This document shows, piece by piece, positions 36,263 to 45,582 of a stretch of 64,000 bases of DNA (position 1 is the first letter of the stretch; every line of letters begins with the position of its first letter). Both the position numbers and the translations under genes were made by a program. The stretch covers positions 34,153 to 98,152 of the forward strand of contig CALUZB010000026.1 in assembly GCA_944325195.1 (NCBI GenBank), in the 5' to 3' direction. The DNA is from an uncultured Desulfovibrionaceae bacterium (lineage in GTDB: Bacteria > Desulfobacterota > Desulfovibrionia > Desulfovibrionales > Desulfovibrionaceae). The notes under the pieces were generated by a model. The model searched no databases. It saw only the letters and a program-made list of their open reading frames with translations, and had not been told where the DNA came from.

Positions 36263-36476
36263 TACAGCTTGATTTTAGGGTTGGTGTAAAATAGGGCAAG
36301 CCGACTGCTCCGCAAACGGATTGAGCTTGGGAAAGGTGAATACGCGGCCGATTGCGCTTGGAATATGACATTGGCGTAAAATGTCGGCAGAAGCGCCGGG
36401 AGGGCTTTGTGGTTCAGGACAGCTCCTGTGCTCAACTCAATTCAGCCTGAGGTCAGAATTCTAATGGAGGCATTAT

Positions 36477-37130
36477 ATGCACTTGTTTCTCGACTCTGCG
36501 AATATGGATGAAATAAAACAGGCTTTAAGCTTAGGTCTGGTGGACGGTCTTACCACCAATCCGACGCTGTTGGCCAGAGAGGGCGGCGATTGGGAAAAGC
36601 GGGCGCGCGAGATTTGTCGCCTGGTCAAAGGGCCGGTCAGCCTGGAAGTAACTGCCACGGATTGCACGGGAATGCTGGAAGAGGCGCGCCATCTGATTAC
36701 CTTTGCTCCCAACGTGGTAATCAAAGTGCCCATGACTCTGGAGGGGCTGAAGGCAGTATCTATACTTCGGGAAAAGGATATTGACACCAATGTGACCCTG
36801 GTATTTTCACCCACGCAGGCGCTGCTTGCAGCCAGAGCGGGGGCAACCTATGTTTCGCCGTTTGTAGGACGACTGGACGCGCTTTCGCAAAACGGCATGA
36901 ATCTGGTGGCGGAGATCATGACCATTTACCGAACCTATAATTACCCAACCCGGGTAATCGTGGCCAGTGTGTGCCACCCGAAACATGTAAGCGAGGCGGC
37001 CTTGCTGGGCGCGCATGCCGCAACCGTTCCTTATAAGGTAATGCTGATGCTGGCCAGGCACCCCTTAACGGACTCAGGCCTGGAAGCGTTCTTAAACGAC
37101 TGGGCTGAACTGAACAAACAGTCCGACTGA
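36477..37130 (+). CDS. Fructose-6-phosphate aldolase / transaldolase-like
   Basis: 217 residues with strong GGAGG site. The Schiff-base lysine is K83 in VVIKVPMT, matching K85 of E. coli FsaA; DGLTTNPTLL and the phosphate-site VASVCHP region are also typical. The short TalC/Fsa type either cleaves fructose-6-phosphate or acts as a transaldolase; the two are not separable by eye. Single gene with its own leader of about 210 bp. Confidence 0.9.
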   Translation: MHLFLDSANMDEIKQALSLGLVDGLTTNPTLLAREGGDWEKRAREICRLVKGPVSLEVTATDCTGMLEEARHLITFAPNVVIKVPMTLEGLKAVSILREKDIDTNVTLVFSPTQALLAARAGATYVSPFVGRLDALSQNGMNLVAEIMTIYRTYNYPTRVIVASVCHPKHVSEAALLGAHAATVPYKVMLMLARHPLTDSGLEAFLNDWAELNKQSD

Positions 37131-37290
37131 TAAAACGGGGGAAATAACGGGCTATGAAATCAGGAACCGATGGCTATCTGTGCCTGAAAAGTCGGGTGAG
37201 ACCGTTTAAGGGTCAGCTTGTTGTGGATTGGAATAAGATTGCTTAATGTCCCATAATGTAAATTATGTAAACTTTGGTTTTTATAACTAG

Positions 37291-37317
37291 GGGGCGATAC
37301 TTCCACAATATCGCCCC
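37291..37317. terminator. Strong hairpin between the aldolase and the GlcG-like pseudogene
   Basis: GGGGCGATA (37291-37299) and TATCGCCCC (37309-37317) form a 9-bp stem with TTCTT after it on the + strand. It lies between convergent genes and may work for both. Confidence 0.6.
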
Positions 37318-37340
37318 TTCTTAAATTACGGCTTCTCAGT

Positions 37341-37749
37341 TCAGTTCTGTTTTGTCATTTCATTAAAAACAGAGAGGACATACTCTGCAATTGTACAATC
37401 CTGTTCTTCTGTCCCGCCGCCTACACCGATACCGCCGGCGATTTACAAAAAGTGGATAACCGCCCGCAACCAAAGTGATTTTAGGATCATTTGTTTGGAT
37501 GGCCATGAGGGAACCACCCTCAATTGAACAGGCTGCAACATCTTTTGTTGTGCATTGAGTAATTGCCGCTGTATATGCCTTTCCCGGCACAAGAATGACG
37601 CTTAAGGCCAACGCCTCTCCATAACGCCGGTACGCTCTGGGCAATCCGTTTTCATCGCTGATGGCAAAGCTGATGTCAACCCCAATTTCCTTGCTTTTTC
37701 TGTGTGTGGCGGCGCATAGGCTGTCGCATAATTCATCTGTCAGAAGCAT
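37341..37749 (-). pseudogene. GlcG/HbpS-family (DUF336) protein, frameshifted
   Basis: The intact frame covers residues 1-103 (DISFAISDENGLPRAYRR, KAYTAAITQ, GGYPLFVN), then turns into Arg-rich nonsense. In another frame the expected ending follows at once: IAGGIGVGGGTEEQDCTIAE to TKQN and a stop at 37341. The break lies near 37450-37456, where a few bases seem lost between short A/T repeats (GTAAATCGCC where one expects a longer FVNGK-type loop). The family binds heme or small ligands, with unclear roles. Codon use is AT-rich like the neighbouring AraC gene. Confidence 0.75.
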
Positions 37750-37847
37750 GCTTATCCTCCAATATTATAATGTTAAAGATGAGCATTACCTTACCAAGGG
37801 TTGTGGGTTACTGCTTGCCTGTTCCTACGAAAAATCCGCATGTTTCT

Positions 37848-38696
37848 TCAATGGTTGCGGAGTTTCAGAATCTCTTCCTTAGGGTTCAAGCCAAACATTT
37901 TTCGATAATCCCTTGTGAATTGTGAAGTGCTTTCATAGCCGACTTCAAAGGAGGCCTCCGTCACATTTTTGTTTTCATCTAACATCAGCCTTCTGGCTTC
38001 GGTCAGCCGCAGTCGTTTTTGACATTGTAACGGACCCATTCCAACTGCGCTTTTGAATTTCTGATGAAACAGCGATACACTCATATTCTTTTTGTCTGCC
38101 AGTTCCTTAACTGTAAAGGAGTCACGGAAGTTTTCTTTAATCCAACTGTTTATTTCATATATTTTCCCAGCCTGCTTAATGTTGATGATCCTTTGTAAGA
38201 ACTGGCTGCCACGAGAGCCGCATAAACTGAAAAAGATGATTTCCCGTTTAATCTGAGTTCCCATAAAAGCCGGCGGGATTGGCTCTTTCATGATTTCAAA
38301 CAGTCGGGAAAGAGAAGAAATCACCTGATTGTCAGACGCTGCCATAATTCTGTCTTCAATCTGTGCCTTTGCAATTCTCTCTGCCAGGTCCCCGTCTAAA
38401 TCAAGAAGAACAGAGATTACATCATTCTCTGAAAACGTCAGAACATAGCCGACTGTAGGTATATCAATCCTTGACACGGAATATTGACCCGGAACAAAGT
38501 CCATGATTCCGGATGGGGTGTGTAACCGAAGCGAACCGTCGAGCACAACGTAAATGTAAAAGTTGTCCGGTTCAGGCATATCGATTTTTCCTTCTGTGAA
38601 AAGTAAAATCGATAAAAACGGGAATTCCGTTTTATTCTCTCCCTCTGCCGGTGAAAATGAACGGACGGTTTTGCATAATTTTTCAACAGCACTCAC
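37848..38696 (-). CDS. AraC-family transcriptional regulator
   Basis: 282 residues. The N-terminal half (to about 165) resembles the AraC_N/YqhC-type cupin arm (FYIYVVLDGSLRLHTPSG). The C-terminal double HTH has FTVKELADKKNMSVSLFHQKFKSAV-like first and VTEASFEVGYESTSQFTRDYRKMFG second helices. AT-rich composition, unlike the chromosome around it, suggests transfer. It probably controls the adjacent GlcG-like gene, now broken, in the same direction. Confidence 0.88.
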   Translation of the reverse strand: MSAVEKLCKTVRSFSPAEGENKTEFPFLSILLFTEGKIDMPEPDNFYIYVVLDGSLRLHTPSGIMDFVPGQYSVSRIDIPTVGYVLTFSENDVISVLLDLDGDLAERIAKAQIEDRIMAASDNQVISSLSRLFEIMKEPIPPAFMGTQIKREIIFFSLCGSRGSQFLQRIINIKQAGKIYEINSWIKENFRDSFTVKELADKKNMSVSLFHQKFKSAVGMGPLQCQKRLRLTEARRLMLDENKNVTEASFEVGYESTSQFTRDYRKMFGLNPKEEILKLRNH

Positions 38697-38737
38697 TAAA
38701 TTAAACTCCTCCCTTCATTCTTTTGCCCTACTATATA

Positions 38738-38779
38738 GCGTACCTGTTGATTGTCCAAGCCGGAGGGTACGCTTTTTTT
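38738..38779 (+). terminator. Orphan rho-independent terminator on the + strand
   Basis: GCGTACC (38738-38744) pairs with GGTACGC (38766-38772), followed by seven T (38773-38779). No rightward gene precedes it; the nearest genes upstream on this strand read leftward. It may end a small RNA or be left over from a lost gene. Confidence 0.65.
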
Positions 38780-38918
38780 ATTAAAAGTTGCTTTTTTAGA
38801 TTAGATGGATTAATTATCGGTTTAACAACAAACCTGAAAAGGTATTTCCCATAACATCTGCTTTATACATACATGAATTCAATCCCCTACCCTCTTCTTA
38901 TTTGGAGTTGCAGCGCCA

Positions 38919-40211
38919 ATGTATAACTGGCTAATGCTTTTTCTGGCTTTTCTTCTTGTCGGGCTTAATGCGATGTTTGTGGCGGCCGAGTTCGCCTGGG
39001 TCAAGGTAATGCGGGTACGCATTGAAATGCTGGCCGATTCCGGGCAGCGGCGGGCCAAGCTCGCCCTGTTCGGCATTAATCACCTGGACGCCTATCTCTC
39101 CGTCTGCCAATTAGGCATCACCCTGGCCAGTTTGGGGCTGGGCTGGATTGGTGAGCCGGCGGTGGAGAGCCTGTTATCGCCCTTGTTCGCTTTGTTTGGG
39201 GTGAAAAATCCCGCTCTGATCCAAAGCATATCGGTGGTGGCCGGTTTCTCGTTTATTACCTTCCTGCATGTGATCTTCGGCGAGCTGATGCCGAAAACAC
39301 TGTCCATTCAACGTGCTGAAGGGGTTGTGCTTACTTTGTCCCCAATCATGCGCTTTTTTTATCTGGTCTTTCTGCCCATGGTGAAAGTGCTCAACGGTAC
39401 ATCAAACCTTTTCCTGCATCTGTTCGGCCTGCATCAGTCCGCAGGCGGCGAACACTCACATACCCCGGAAGAATTGCAAATGCTGATTGTGGACTCGGAA
39501 AAGTCCGGATACATTGATGAGCAGGAAAGTCGTATGCTTGATAACGTAATCCGGTTCGACAAGCGCGACGCTTATGATGTGATGGTGCACCGCGTGGATA
39601 CAGTCACCCTGTCCATTGACAACAGCGTGGCAGATGTGATTGCGGAAGTGAAAAAAAACGGGCACACGCGATTTCCCGTGTTTAAAGAAGACCGTGATAA
39701 CATCGTGGGTTTCATCAATGTTAAAGATTTGCTGGGGGCAGACTCCAATCAAAGCATTCGAACGTTTGTACGCAAGCCCTATTATGTAATCGATACCATG
39801 CCCCTGGACAACCTGCTGCTGAAAATGCAGAAAAACCGGCAGCAAATGGGGATAGTTATTGACGAATACGGCGGCTGGCAAGGCTTGATCACCATGGAAG
39901 ATATCCTGGAACTGATTGTGGGAGATATTAAAGATGAGCACGATCAGCGCGATCCTTCTCATATTCAGGAAAAAGAACAGGGCGTGGTTAAAGTGCAGGC
40001 CGGAACGCCGGTTGAAGAATTAGATGAATATTTCGGATTTCCGCCGGAAGAACAGGACGACTACAGCACTGTGGCCGGGCTGTTTCTGGATAAATTCGGG
40101 ATGTTGCCTGAACAAGGCGACAGCGTGGTATATAACGATCACCGCTTGATTGTCAGCAAGATGGAAGGAAAGCGGATTAAGGAAATAGAGATCGTTAAAG
40201 TTTATTCCTGA
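38919..40211 (+). CDS. HlyC/CorC-family membrane protein with CBS domains
   Basis: 430 residues. A DUF21/CNNM domain (1-190) with about four membrane helices begins LMLFLAFLLVGLNAMFVAAE, and HVIFGELMPKTLSIQRAE is the conserved core. A CBS pair follows (about 205-330; MVHRVDTVTLSI, VIDEYGGWQGLI), then the CorC_HlyC FAD-like end domain with AGTPVEELDEYF. Probably a divalent-cation, likely magnesium, exporter or leak regulator rather than a hemolysin. Followed after 12 bases by an exported protein. Confidence 0.9.
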   Translation: MYNWLMLFLAFLLVGLNAMFVAAEFAWVKVMRVRIEMLADSGQRRAKLALFGINHLDAYLSVCQLGITLASLGLGWIGEPAVESLLSPLFALFGVKNPALIQSISVVAGFSFITFLHVIFGELMPKTLSIQRAEGVVLTLSPIMRFFYLVFLPMVKVLNGTSNLFLHLFGLHQSAGGEHSHTPEELQMLIVDSEKSGYIDEQESRMLDNVIRFDKRDAYDVMVHRVDTVTLSIDNSVADVIAEVKKNGHTRFPVFKEDRDNIVGFINVKDLLGADSNQSIRTFVRKPYYVIDTMPLDNLLLKMQKNRQQMGIVIDEYGGWQGLITMEDILELIVGDIKDEHDQRDPSHIQEKEQGVVKVQAGTPVEELDEYFGFPPEEQDDYSTVAGLFLDKFGMLPEQGDSVVYNDHRLIVSKMEGKRIKEIEIVKVYS

Positions 40212-40223
40212 GATTAAGTAACT

Positions 40224-40775
40224 ATGCGTAAAAACAGAATAATCTTGATAATTGCCACCTTTATGCTGGCAGCTGCATCATCAGTTTATGCTCAAACAAA
40301 CCCGGTAAAGGAAATGAAGACAACTTCAGAAAACAATATCGGCGGGGAAGACGCCAGACCGCTGGAAGGAAACGGCAAAGATATGAGCCCCAAAAGCACA
40401 TCGGCTTCAGGCCTGAACGAGATGTTGGTGCGCATATCCGAAATAGAGGTTTATCCTGAATACCTGGATGAATATCTGGAGTTTGCTCTTACGGTGGGAG
40501 CAACTTCCGTGCGTGAAGAACCCGGCGTGATTGCTATCTATCCTATGATCCAGCAGCGCGACGCCTGTCAGATACGCATTCTTGAGATATACGCAAACCA
40601 GGAGGCCTACCGCAGCCATATCGCCACCAGGCACTTCCAAACCTATAAGCAAGGCACGCTTCATATGGTAAAACGTCTTGATCTGGTGGATATGACCCCG
40701 ATGAACCCTGCGGCCATGCCGGAGATTTTCCGCAAGCTGGCTCCCGAGTTCAATATGAACGAGCCAATACGCTGA
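40224..40775 (+). CDS. Exported antibiotic-biosynthesis-monooxygenase-fold protein
   Basis: 183 residues. A signal peptide ends after VYA (about residue 23); a short disordered stretch precedes an ABM domain (about 68-165): VRISEIEVYPEYLDEYLEF, REEPGVIAIYP, ILEIYANQEAYRSHIAT. ABM folds act as small oxygenases, heme degraders or ligand binders; export is less usual. It lies 12 bases after the CorC-type gene and may share its transcript. Confidence 0.75.
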   Translation: MRKNRIILIIATFMLAAASSVYAQTNPVKEMKTTSENNIGGEDARPLEGNGKDMSPKSTSASGLNEMLVRISEIEVYPEYLDEYLEFALTVGATSVREEPGVIAIYPMIQQRDACQIRILEIYANQEAYRSHIATRHFQTYKQGTLHMVKRLDLVDMTPMNPAAMPEIFRKLAPEFNMNEPIR

Positions 40776-41172
40776 TTATATTATCTTATATAGCTTCTGC
40801 AAGAGCGGGTTGGGGTTGAATCCCCACGCCCCACCCTATTCCCGCTAGGGTTGCTTCCCCAGAGGGGTTGTATCTGCTTGAGGATCGAAAGGTCAAATAG
40901 CGATTTTGATACGCACTATTTTATCGGCGAGTGTGCTTTGCCGCAGGTTTTTGTTGTAAGCCGGCACTTAAATAGAACAGAGGTGTCGGCGAAGAGGTTT
41001 GAATGCCTTAAGCGAGAACAGCAAAAACACCCGATGCCCCCTACCCTTCGTGTGTGAGCGTGCCGGAACCCGTCAAGAGCGGCTGACCTGGCTGCAAATG
41101 CTTCAGCGCTCAGCGCCACAGCTCTCCAGGGAAGCTTTTAATTTTAAGTCAAGACCGATCCGGCAGATCAGG
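40776..41172. other. Intergenic region of about 400 bp, no gene assigned
   Basis: Short ORFs on both strands (for example 40851-41057 +) have no family likeness. A hairpin of GTTGGGG/CCCCAC type occurs near 40810-40835 and could end the upstream transcript. Nothing else is recognised. Confidence 0.35.
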
Positions 41173-42081
41173 CTACGCCTGCTTTGGCTGAGGGCGGGTC
41201 TTCCAGCGTTTGTGCATCCAGAACCATTGCTCCGGGAACAACCGCACATATTTTTCAACCGCCCGGGTATAGAACTCTGCGGCGGCAATGACCTTTTCTT
41301 CCCTGCTGCCTGACAGTTCTGCGGTAAACAATGGTTCTTCCAGATAATACCTGTATCTCCCGTCCTTTTCCTGAATTAAGAAAATGGGCCAGATAGCTGC
41401 TCCGGCCCTTACCGCCAACAGGGCTGGACCGATATTGACCGCGGCAATATCTTTGAGAAAAGGCAGAAAGACAGCGTCATTGAACCGGGTGTTGTGATCA
41501 ACCAGAAACGCAACCAGGCCGTTTTTTTTCAGAAGCCGCAATACCTTGGGAGCGACGTCCTTATGGGCCAGCACAGTGGAGCCGGTTGCGCTGCGCAAAG
41601 CCTCAATGCGCGAGTAAAGGGCCTGGTTGCGCTGGCGGCGCACCACTATTGCCCTGTCTTTATTCGGGATATCGGTTCCCATTACTCCCGACAGAATTTC
41701 CCAGGCGCCCAGGTGGGCGGTTACAGCTACGCCAGGCCCCGGATAATTCTTCAGCGCCTCCCAGATGTCGGGGTTTACAATCTCTATCCGTTCGCGCATG
41801 AACCGGTGATCTACGGCCGGAGCCAGAATCAACTCCGCAAACGAACGCCCGTTGTGCCGGAAACTCGCTTTGGCAATTTCCCGGGCGGTTTGCTCCGGGT
41901 GGGCGCTGTCCGGCTCAAGATGTTTTAAAATTGCAGCGACAGCGTACTTGCGGCGCGACCTTAAAAGCAGCCAAAGCAAAATCCCGAAACCGGAGCCCAG
42001 CGCGCAAACCCGCTCTACTCCCAGTTTTCTTAATGAATTCTCGATACCTGGAGAAAATGTTCTGATCAGCCAGTTAAACAT
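41173..42081 (-). CDS. Lipid A lauroyl/myristoyl acyltransferase (LpxL/HtrB family)
   Basis: 302 residues from ATG 42081, 10 bases after the DUF374 stop; a TTG twelve codons upstream is less likely. The catalytic H of TAHLGAWEILSG stands for the HX4(D/E) box; VRRQRNQALYSRIEALR, LVDHNTRF and QWFWMHKRWKTRP are family marks. It adds a secondary acyl chain to Kdo-lipid A at the inner membrane. Grouped with DUF374 acyltransferase and MsbA-type flippase. Confidence 0.92.
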   Translation of the reverse strand: MFNWLIRTFSPGIENSLRKLGVERVCALGSGFGILLWLLLRSRRKYAVAAILKHLEPDSAHPEQTAREIAKASFRHNGRSFAELILAPAVDHRFMRERIEIVNPDIWEALKNYPGPGVAVTAHLGAWEILSGVMGTDIPNKDRAIVVRRQRNQALYSRIEALRSATGSTVLAHKDVAPKVLRLLKKNGLVAFLVDHNTRFNDAVFLPFLKDIAAVNIGPALLAVRAGAAIWPIFLIQEKDGRYRYYLEEPLFTAELSGSREEKVIAAAEFYTRAVEKYVRLFPEQWFWMHKRWKTRPQPKQA

Positions 42082-42091
42082 AATAACGCGC

Positions 42092-42760
42092 TTAAGTCTC
42101 CGGCGCAATTTCTTCAAGTTTCTGTTTGAGCTTGAAAGCGGCCTGTTGGATGATTTCCCTTTCGTCTATCGGCTCCTTTTCCCCGGCCTGCAAGCCCTTG
42201 CCGAAAGTTTCCCCCGGATCGAAAGGAAGGCCGAAATTGGCTTCCACCAAGGAAAAAGGCAATGGCAGTTGAAACCGGTCCCACGAGGCAAAACTCTTAT
42301 AACGGCGCATGAACAGGCGCACCGGCACGATCTTGCCCTTGCTCAGCCGGGCCAGATGAATAATCCCTTCTTTAACTTCATGTCGGGGCCCGCGCGGTCC
42401 GTCAACAGTCACACAAATTACTCTGCCCTCTTTGCGCATCAGTTGGGCCGCTCTGACCAGAGCCCGCACCCCGCCGCGGGAACTGGAGCCGCGCGCCGTA
42501 ACAATACCCATGCTTTCCAGTACTCTGGCCAACAGCTCGCCGTCTCCACTCTGGCTGACTATGGCCCCGAACTTCCCCTTTGCCCGCAAATGCATCAGAG
42601 GAAACAGCTCGTTATGCCACAGGGCCAGACAAACGGGCTCTCCCGCTTCAATCAACTCGTCCAGCCTGTGTCTGTGCATCTGTTTATAGCGGAGAGTACG
42701 GCACCAGAGTTCATAGATGACCCGCAACAGCGGCGCACTCCAGAGCAAGGATATTTTCAT
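42092..42760 (-). CDS. DUF374 lysophospholipid acyltransferase-like protein
   Basis: 222 residues. PlsC-like fold with the HX4D/E-like WHNELFPLMHL, then SQSGDGELLARVLE, GSSSRGGVRAL and TVDGPRGPRHEVKEG, the clear DUF374 signature. In other bacteria this family adds an acyl chain to lipid A or Kdo. It lies between the MsbA-type and LpxL-type genes in one leftward set, which supports a lipid A role. Confidence 0.88.
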   Translation of the reverse strand: MKISLLWSAPLLRVIYELWCRTLRYKQMHRHRLDELIEAGEPVCLALWHNELFPLMHLRAKGKFGAIVSQSGDGELLARVLESMGIVTARGSSSRGGVRALVRAAQLMRKEGRVICVTVDGPRGPRHEVKEGIIHLARLSKGKIVPVRLFMRRYKSFASWDRFQLPLPFSLVEANFGLPFDPGETFGKGLQAGEKEPIDEREIIQQAAFKLKQKLEEIAPET

Positions 42761-42798
42761 TCGGCCTCCATGAAACCTTTTCGGCGTCTGCGTCCGCT

Positions 42799-44607
42799 TT
42801 ATTGTTCACGGCCTTCTTCCACCAGCTCCAGCGCCTTGGAAGCGTCCATGAATTGCAGCCTGCACAGTTTTTGATAAAGCGGAGAGGTCTTAAGCAATTG
42901 CTGGTGCGTGCCCTCCGCAACTATCCGCCCTTCGTCCATAACCAGAATGCGATCGGAGCCCAACACTGTGGACAGGCGATGTGCGATAACAATGCTGGTT
43001 CGGTCCTGCATCAGGTTTTCCAGGGCTTTCTGGACAATGCGTTCTGATTCCGAATCCAGAGCGCTGGTGGCTTCGTCCAGAATAAGCAGCGGGGAGTTTT
43101 TATAAATGGCCCGGGCAATGGTTATGCGCTGTTTCTGGCCGCCGGAAATCTTCACCCCGCGCTCGCCCACGCAAGTGTCGTAACCTTGGGGCATGGCCTC
43201 GATGAACTCATCGGCATAAGCCAGCTTCGCCGCCCGATACACCCGTTCCGGCTCCAGCTCGCCCAGACCGTAACCGATATTCTCCATAATTGTTGTATTA
43301 AACAAAAACGCGTCCTGTGAGACCAGAGAAATGTATTTCCGCAGAGAAGCCAGGGTATAATCGTAAATCGGCGTGCCGTTAATCAGGATATCTCCCGCCT
43401 GGATATCGTAAAAACGCGGAATTAAATTCACAAATGTGCTCTTTCCCGCTCCCGAGGGGCCCACTATGGCTACGCGCTCGCCGGCTTTGAGTTTGAAGCT
43501 CACCTTGCGCAAGGCGGGTTGATCGTCAGAGTTGTAGGCGAAAGTCACATTTCGGAACTCCAGGTCGCGGAACGGCTCGTCCAGAACCAGACTGCCCTGC
43601 TTCTCCACATTGATTTCCGGCGAGTCAAGCACCTCAAATACTCTCTCCGCACTGGCCAGCGCCCGCTGAATTTCATTGTTGGCATTTGTGATTTTTTTCA
43701 CCGGCTCATAAAGCATAATCATGGCGGCAAGGAAAGAGAAAAAGGTGCCGGGGGTGGAAACGCCCTCCATTACCTGTTTACCGCCATACCAGATGATAAT
43801 TGCCACTGCGATAATGCCTACCAACTCCATTATCGGCGAGGACAACTGCGAGTATTTGGCCTGTTTGACCGCCTGCTCCACCAGCCGTTTGTTCTCCTGA
43901 GAGAAGCGGGCCGTTTCTTTTTTTTCAGTGGAAAACGCCTTCAGTACGCGAATGCCGCTGAAAATTTCATTCAGGAAAATGGAGATATCGGCAATAGTCG
44001 CCTGACTTTTCCGTCCGATTTTTCTGAGTCGCCTACCGAAGTAAACGAACGGGAAAAAGGCCAGGGGCAGGGCCAGCAGACCAATGGCGGCCAGGATCGG
44101 GTCGCGGTAGATGACCAGACCGATCAAGCCCACGCAGGTGGTCAGTTCCCGGATAATAATTACAATTGAGGGCAGGCTGGTTCTGATTTGCATCACATCA
44201 TTGATGATGCGCGACATCAGCATACCCACCTGGTTATCTTCAAAAAATTTCAACGGCAGATAGATGATTTTGTTGTAAAGCTCGTCCCGCAGCTCTTCCA
44301 GGACGTGCAGGCCGCAATATTCCAGCAGGAAGTTCTGGACGAAACGGGCCGCCCCGTTCAGCAATTGCACCAGCACCAGCAGGGGGGGGATCCAGAGCAG
44401 AGCGTTATGGTCTTTTTCAATGAAGATTTTATCAAGAGCCGGCTGCACCAGATAGGCAAGCGCGGCCGAGGTAAGTGCCCCTATAAGCATGGCAATTATC
44501 GCGAAAGAGATTCTTACCTTATAGGGCTTGAAATAAGCCAGAATGCGTTTCAGCAGGCGCATACTGTCTTTAAAACTGTATTGGGGTTTGATAAGTTCTT
44601 GGGCCAT
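42799..44607 (-). CDS. msbA: MsbA-type lipid A ABC exporter
   Basis: 602 residues, one half-transporter. Six membrane helices in 20-320, then the ATPase with Walker A GPSGAGKST at 383-391, signature ISGGQKQR, Walker B LLILDEATSALD and the switch IAHRLST. Full length and intact. It flips lipid A core across the inner membrane. First gene of the msbA-DUF374-lpxL set and divergent from the pseudouridine synthase. Confidence 0.9.
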   Translation of the reverse strand: MAQELIKPQYSFKDSMRLLKRILAYFKPYKVRISFAIIAMLIGALTSAALAYLVQPALDKIFIEKDHNALLWIPPLLVLVQLLNGAARFVQNFLLEYCGLHVLEELRDELYNKIIYLPLKFFEDNQVGMLMSRIINDVMQIRTSLPSIVIIIRELTTCVGLIGLVIYRDPILAAIGLLALPLAFFPFVYFGRRLRKIGRKSQATIADISIFLNEIFSGIRVLKAFSTEKKETARFSQENKRLVEQAVKQAKYSQLSSPIMELVGIIAVAIIIWYGGKQVMEGVSTPGTFFSFLAAMIMLYEPVKKITNANNEIQRALASAERVFEVLDSPEINVEKQGSLVLDEPFRDLEFRNVTFAYNSDDQPALRKVSFKLKAGERVAIVGPSGAGKSTFVNLIPRFYDIQAGDILINGTPIYDYTLASLRKYISLVSQDAFLFNTTIMENIGYGLGELEPERVYRAAKLAYADEFIEAMPQGYDTCVGERGVKISGGQKQRITIARAIYKNSPLLILDEATSALDSESERIVQKALENLMQDRTSIVIAHRLSTVLGSDRILVMDEGRIVAEGTHQQLLKTSPLYQKLCRLQFMDASKALELVEEGREQ

Positions 44608-44847
44608 AAGTCTGCTGATCCGGAACCGGGAATTCGGTTTGGGGTTTTAAATCGGGTTAACGCGTGATAAAAGTTTCGTGCATTTGCTTAAGGTCCATAT
44701 AATTATGCCAAAAAAAACAACTCCGCAAGCAATAAATCCCGCAATTCCGGTGTAACCGGACTTTTGAACAGGGGAACGCCCGTCGCGTCCGCAGGCAGCA
44801 ACCGAGGCGGAGAGTGGAATGAGAAAAACAGAAGAAAGGTTGAAAAT

Positions 44848-45582
44848 ATGCGTATAAACAAATACCTGGCTCACACCGGACATTGCTCGCGGCGCGCGGC
44901 CGACGAACTGGTGGCGGCCGGAAAGGTTTTAATCAACGGTGCGGTTGCTTGCGCCGGGCAGAAGGTTCTGCCGGGAGATGAAGTCAGGGTTGAGGGGAAA
45001 GCGCTTGCGGCGCCCGTTGCCCGAGCGGATGAGGCGTTTATTTACATCATGCTGCACAAACCAGTGCATGTGGTCTCCACTGCGCGCGACCCGCAACAGC
45101 GGCAAACCGTGTTGGATCTGTTGCCGCCCCACTTGCGCGCCCGCCGGGTTTATCCGGTGGGGCGTCTCGATTACTTTTCAGAAGGCTTGATTTTGCTCAC
45201 CAACGACGGCGAGCTGACCTTCCGGCTCACCCACCCCGGCCGACATGTGCCCAGAGTTTATGAGGTCAAAATAAGAGGCGTGGTTCCGGAAGCGGCCTTG
45301 AAGGAAATGCGCGGCGGCATGGTTCTGGCGGAGGGCGAAAAACTGGCGCCGGTAAAAGCGGAAATTCAGAAAATAACCTCTGATGCAACTATGTTGAAAC
45401 TCATTCTGCATCAGGGGGTGAACAGGCAAATCCGCCGGATGTGCCGCGATCTCGGCCTGACAATTCTTACTTTAAAACGTGTGCAAATCGGCCCGCTGCA
45501 ACTCGCCGACTTGCCCAAAGGCCGGGCCCGTTGTCTGGAAAAACAGGAAATAGACGCATTGCGCAGATCTGTCGGACTTTAA
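44848..45582 (+). CDS. RsuA/RluB/RluE-family pseudouridine synthase
   Basis: 244 residues from ATG 44848 with AAAGG site; an ATG 28 codons earlier is rejected because the family starts at MRINKYLAHTG. An S4 domain (1-60) precedes the synthase domain with the catalytic Asp in GRLDYFSEGLILLTNDG, and ends VNRQIRRMC. The family modifies rRNA, most likely 23S position 2605 region (RluB-like) from the S4 type and length. Exact target is not provable here. Confidence 0.92.
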   Translation: MRINKYLAHTGHCSRRAADELVAAGKVLINGAVACAGQKVLPGDEVRVEGKALAAPVARADEAFIYIMLHKPVHVVSTARDPQQRQTVLDLLPPHLRARRVYPVGRLDYFSEGLILLTNDGELTFRLTHPGRHVPRVYEVKIRGVVPEAALKEMRGGMVLAEGEKLAPVKAEIQKITSDATMLKLILHQGVNRQIRRMCRDLGLTILTLKRVQIGPLQLADLPKGRARCLEKQEIDALRRSVGL

